Positions 8,107 to 9,826 of a stretch of 9,826 nucleotides of DNA are shown one piece after another. This stretch comes from Prevotella sp. UBA3837. GTDB lineage: Bacteria; Bacteroidota; Bacteroidia; Bacteroidales; Bacteroidaceae. The translations under genes and the position numbers were made by a program. The notes beneath the pieces were generated by a model that saw nothing but the letters and a program-made list of their open reading frames with translations, was not told the DNA's origin and did no database searches. Position 1 is the stretch's first letter; the number at the start of each line of letters is the position of its first letter. The stretch covers positions 1 through 9,826 of the forward strand of contig DGHX01000098.1 in the NCBI GenBank assembly GCA_002392835.1, read 5' to 3'.

Positions 8107-9826
8107 ATGGGAATAAGATTAAATAAAGTATTAACCGAACTGAACATAGGACTTCAAACGGCAGTTGATTTCCTGAAGAACAAGACGAGGCTGGGTGAGA
8201 TTCGCGACGATGTGACGACGAACACCAAGATCTCCGACCAGCAGTATGAAGCGCTGGTCGAAGCCTTCAGCACCGATAAAGCCGTGAAGACACAGGCCGA
8301 CAAGCTCTTCCCCAAGAAGCCGAAGGAGAAGAGAGTCGTGAGCACGGACTCTCAGCCCGAGAGCGGCCCCGTGAAAACCAAGACTGAAGAGCAGATGCAG
8401 CGCCAGCAGTTCAAGCCGTTGGGTAAGATAGACCTCAGCAGCCTGAACAAGCCGAAGCCGGTGCAGCAGCCTGCCCCTGCCGTCAGCACGGAGAAGAAAC
8501 CGGAACCCGTGGCTGCTGCCGTCAGCCCGGCTACCGCAGAAAAGGAACAGCCCAAGGTGGTGAAAGCCCCTGAAGTGGAGCCCCAGGCAAAGGAGACCGC
8601 TGACAAGCAGCCGTCGCCCGCCGTCACAGCACCGCAGCCCGCTGCCGCCGAGCAGCCGCAGCAGAAGGTGAAGCCCCAGGAGGTGAAACCCCAGGAGACG
8701 AAAGTACAGGAGGTGAAGGCTGAGAAGAAGAGCGTTGAAGCTGCTGCCAAGCCCGAGCCTGCCAAGCCTGCCCCCGTCAAGCCAGAGCCTGAAAAGGCCA
8801 AACCCGCTGAAAAGCCGGCACAGCCCGCAGCACCGCAGCGCGAGATATTCACCCTGAAGAGCGAGGAGAAGCTGGCTCCGAAGGTGAACGTGCTCGGAAA
8901 GATTGACCTCTCGGCACTGAACCAGAGTACCCGTCCGAAGAAGAAGTCGAAAGAGGAGAAACGCAAGCAGCGCGAGGAGAAGGCCAACCAGCAGCGCGGC
9001 GCCAACGGCCAGCAGAGCAGCAGCGAGAAGAAGAAGCGCGAGCGCATACGCAGCGGGCGCGTAGACATTGAGGAGGCTGCCAAGCAGCAACAGCAGCAGG
9101 GCCAGCAGGGCGGCGGAAAGAAGAAGAACAAGGGCGGCAACCAGAACTTCAGCGACCAGCAGGGCCAGCAGGCCGGCGGAAAGAAGAAGAAGAAGGGCCA
9201 GCAGCCCGTGAAGCCCGTACAGGAGGTGAGCGAGGAGGACGTGGCACGCCAGGTGAAGGAGACGCTGGCACGCCTCACGTCGAAGACCACACAGAACAAG
9301 AAGGGCGCCAAGTACCGCAAGGAGAAGCGCGACGCCGTGGCCGAGCGCATGAGCGAGGAAATGGCTGCCGAGGCAGCACAGTCGAAGGTGCTCAAGCTCA
9401 CCGAGTTCGTCACCGTCAGCGAGCTGGCAACGATGATGAACGTGCCCGTGGTGAAGGTCATCTCGACCTGTATGGCCATCGGCATCATGGCCAGCATCAA
9501 CCAGCGACTGGAGGCCGAGACCATCAACATCGTGGCCGAGGAGTTCGGGTTCACGACAGAATATGTGTCGGCCGAGGTGCAGAACGCCATACACGAGGAG
9601 GAGGACGACGAGAACGACCTGCAGCCCCGCGCACCCATCGTCACCGTCATGGGACATGTGGACCACGGCAAGACCAGCCTGCTCGACTACATCCGCAAGA
9701 CCAACGTCATCGCCGGCGAGGCCGGCGGCATCACGCAGCACATCGGTGCCTACAACGTGACGCTGCCCGACGGCCGCAAGATCACCTTCCTCGACACCCC
9801 CGGACACGAGGCCTTCACCGCCATGC
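8107..9826 (+). CDS. infB: Translation initiation factor IF-2, N-terminal part (runs off the window)
   Basis: IF-2 is the GTPase that brings initiator tRNA to the 30S subunit and promotes subunit joining. The 573 visible codons reach into the G domain; the remaining G, beta-barrel and C-terminal domains lie beyond 9826. The first 60 residues (RLNKVLTELNIGLQTAVDFL) look like the N-terminal IF2_N-type helical module usual in Bacteroidetes. A low-complexity linker rich in Pro, Ala, Glu, Lys and Gln (about 65-400) follows. The motif GKIDLSxLN occurs in it twice (106-114 and 264-272). The second IF2_N domain is at about 427-480. G-domain motifs are G1 GHVDHGKT (516-523), G2 region GGITQHIGAY (540-549) and G3 DTPGHEAFT (563-571). 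The ATG at 8107 gives the expected MGIRLNKV start. It is the last gene of the rimP-nusA-infB operon seen here. Confidence 0.97.
   Translation, partial: MGIRLNKVLTELNIGLQTAVDFLKNKTRLGEIRDDVTTNTKISDQQYEALVEAFSTDKAVKTQADKLFPKKPKEKRVVSTDSQPESGPVKTKTEEQMQRQQFKPLGKIDLSSLNKPKPVQQPAPAVSTEKKPEPVAAAVSPATAEKEQPKVVKAPEVEPQAKETADKQPSPAVTAPQPAAAEQPQQKVKPQEVKPQETKVQEVKAEKKSVEAAAKPEPAKPAPVKPEPEKAKPAEKPAQPAAPQREIFTLKSEEKLAPKVNVLGKIDLSALNQSTRPKKKSKEEKRKQREEKANQQRGANGQQSSSEKKKRERIRSGRVDIEEAAKQQQQQGQQGGGKKKNKGGNQNFSDQQGQQAGGKKKKKGQQPVKPVQEVSEEDVARQVKETLARLTSKTTQNKKGAKYRKEKRDAVAERMSEEMAAEAAQSKVLKLTEFVTVSELATMMNVPVVKVISTCMAIGIMASINQRLEAETINIVAEEFGFTTEYVSAEVQNAIHEEEDDENDLQPRAPIVTVMGHVDHGKTSLLDYIRKTNVIAGEAGGITQHIGAYNVTLPDGRKITFLDTPGHEAFTAM
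9094..9198 (+). repeat. In-frame 42-bp duplication in the IF-2 linker
   Basis: Positions 9094-9135 and 9157-9198 match at 40 of 42 bases and are offset by 63 bases (21 codons). They encode QQGQQGGGKKKNKG (330-343) and QQGQQAGGKKKKKG (351-364). Silent positions are conserved too, which suggests a recent duplication, not selection on the peptide alone. The segment is part of the flexible basic linker before the second IF2_N domain. Confidence 0.8.

Noticed and set aside
8131..9807. 558-codon Leu-rich reverse-strand open frame opposite infB
   Set aside because: The Leu/Ala runs come from reading the Lys/Gln/Glu-rich IF-2 linker backwards; infB motifs on the + strand are unmistakable.

Overview
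The window looks like a chromosomal core region of a Bacteroidales bacterium, probably Prevotella-like. The evidence is Bacteroidetes-type promoters (a TAnnTTTG -7 box, in one case with TTTG 20 bases upstream), the absence of clear Shine-Dalgarno sequences, Bacteroidetes-style NusA and IF-2 proteins, and GC-rich genes separated by AT-rich spacers. The placement rests on pattern recognition, not on a database search.

Layout. Positions 1-404 hold an unassigned left edge, a strong intrinsic terminator (60-88) and an AT-rich, repeat-laden spacer. priA (replication restart helicase, 405-2696) and ispG (isoprenoid synthesis by the MEP route, 2755-4161) follow on the + strand, probably as one transcription unit from a promoter almost touching the priA start. 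A Na+/phosphate-cotransporter-family membrane protein with a PhoU-like tail (5903-4146, - strand) converges on ispG and overlaps its 3' end by 16 bp. A divergent promoter region (5904-6122) then drives the transporter leftwards and rimP-nusA-infB rightwards. rimP (6123-6593), nusA (6704-7963) and infB (8107 to the window edge, incomplete) form the widely conserved operon for 30S maturation, transcription elongation/termination and translation initiation.

The genes are ordinary housekeeping genes, and I see no defence system, mobile element, CRISPR array, tRNA or rRNA. What stands out is short tandem repeats of 7-9 bp units. They occupy every + strand gene junction except the divergent promoter region, with a different unit family at different places: TTTCTCAA upstream of priA, ATAGCACCT between priA and ispG, CATTAAG between rimP and nusA and between nusA and infB. 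A CTTCACT array lies inside the ispG coding sequence. A 33-nt CATTAAG block is identical just before the nusA and infB start codons, and an opposing copy right after nusA could fold against the one before infB.

Other points are an IspG with an unusually short inter-domain insert for this phylum, a 28-nt near-perfect palindrome in the rimP leader, and an interspersed two-motif repeat cluster upstream of priA.
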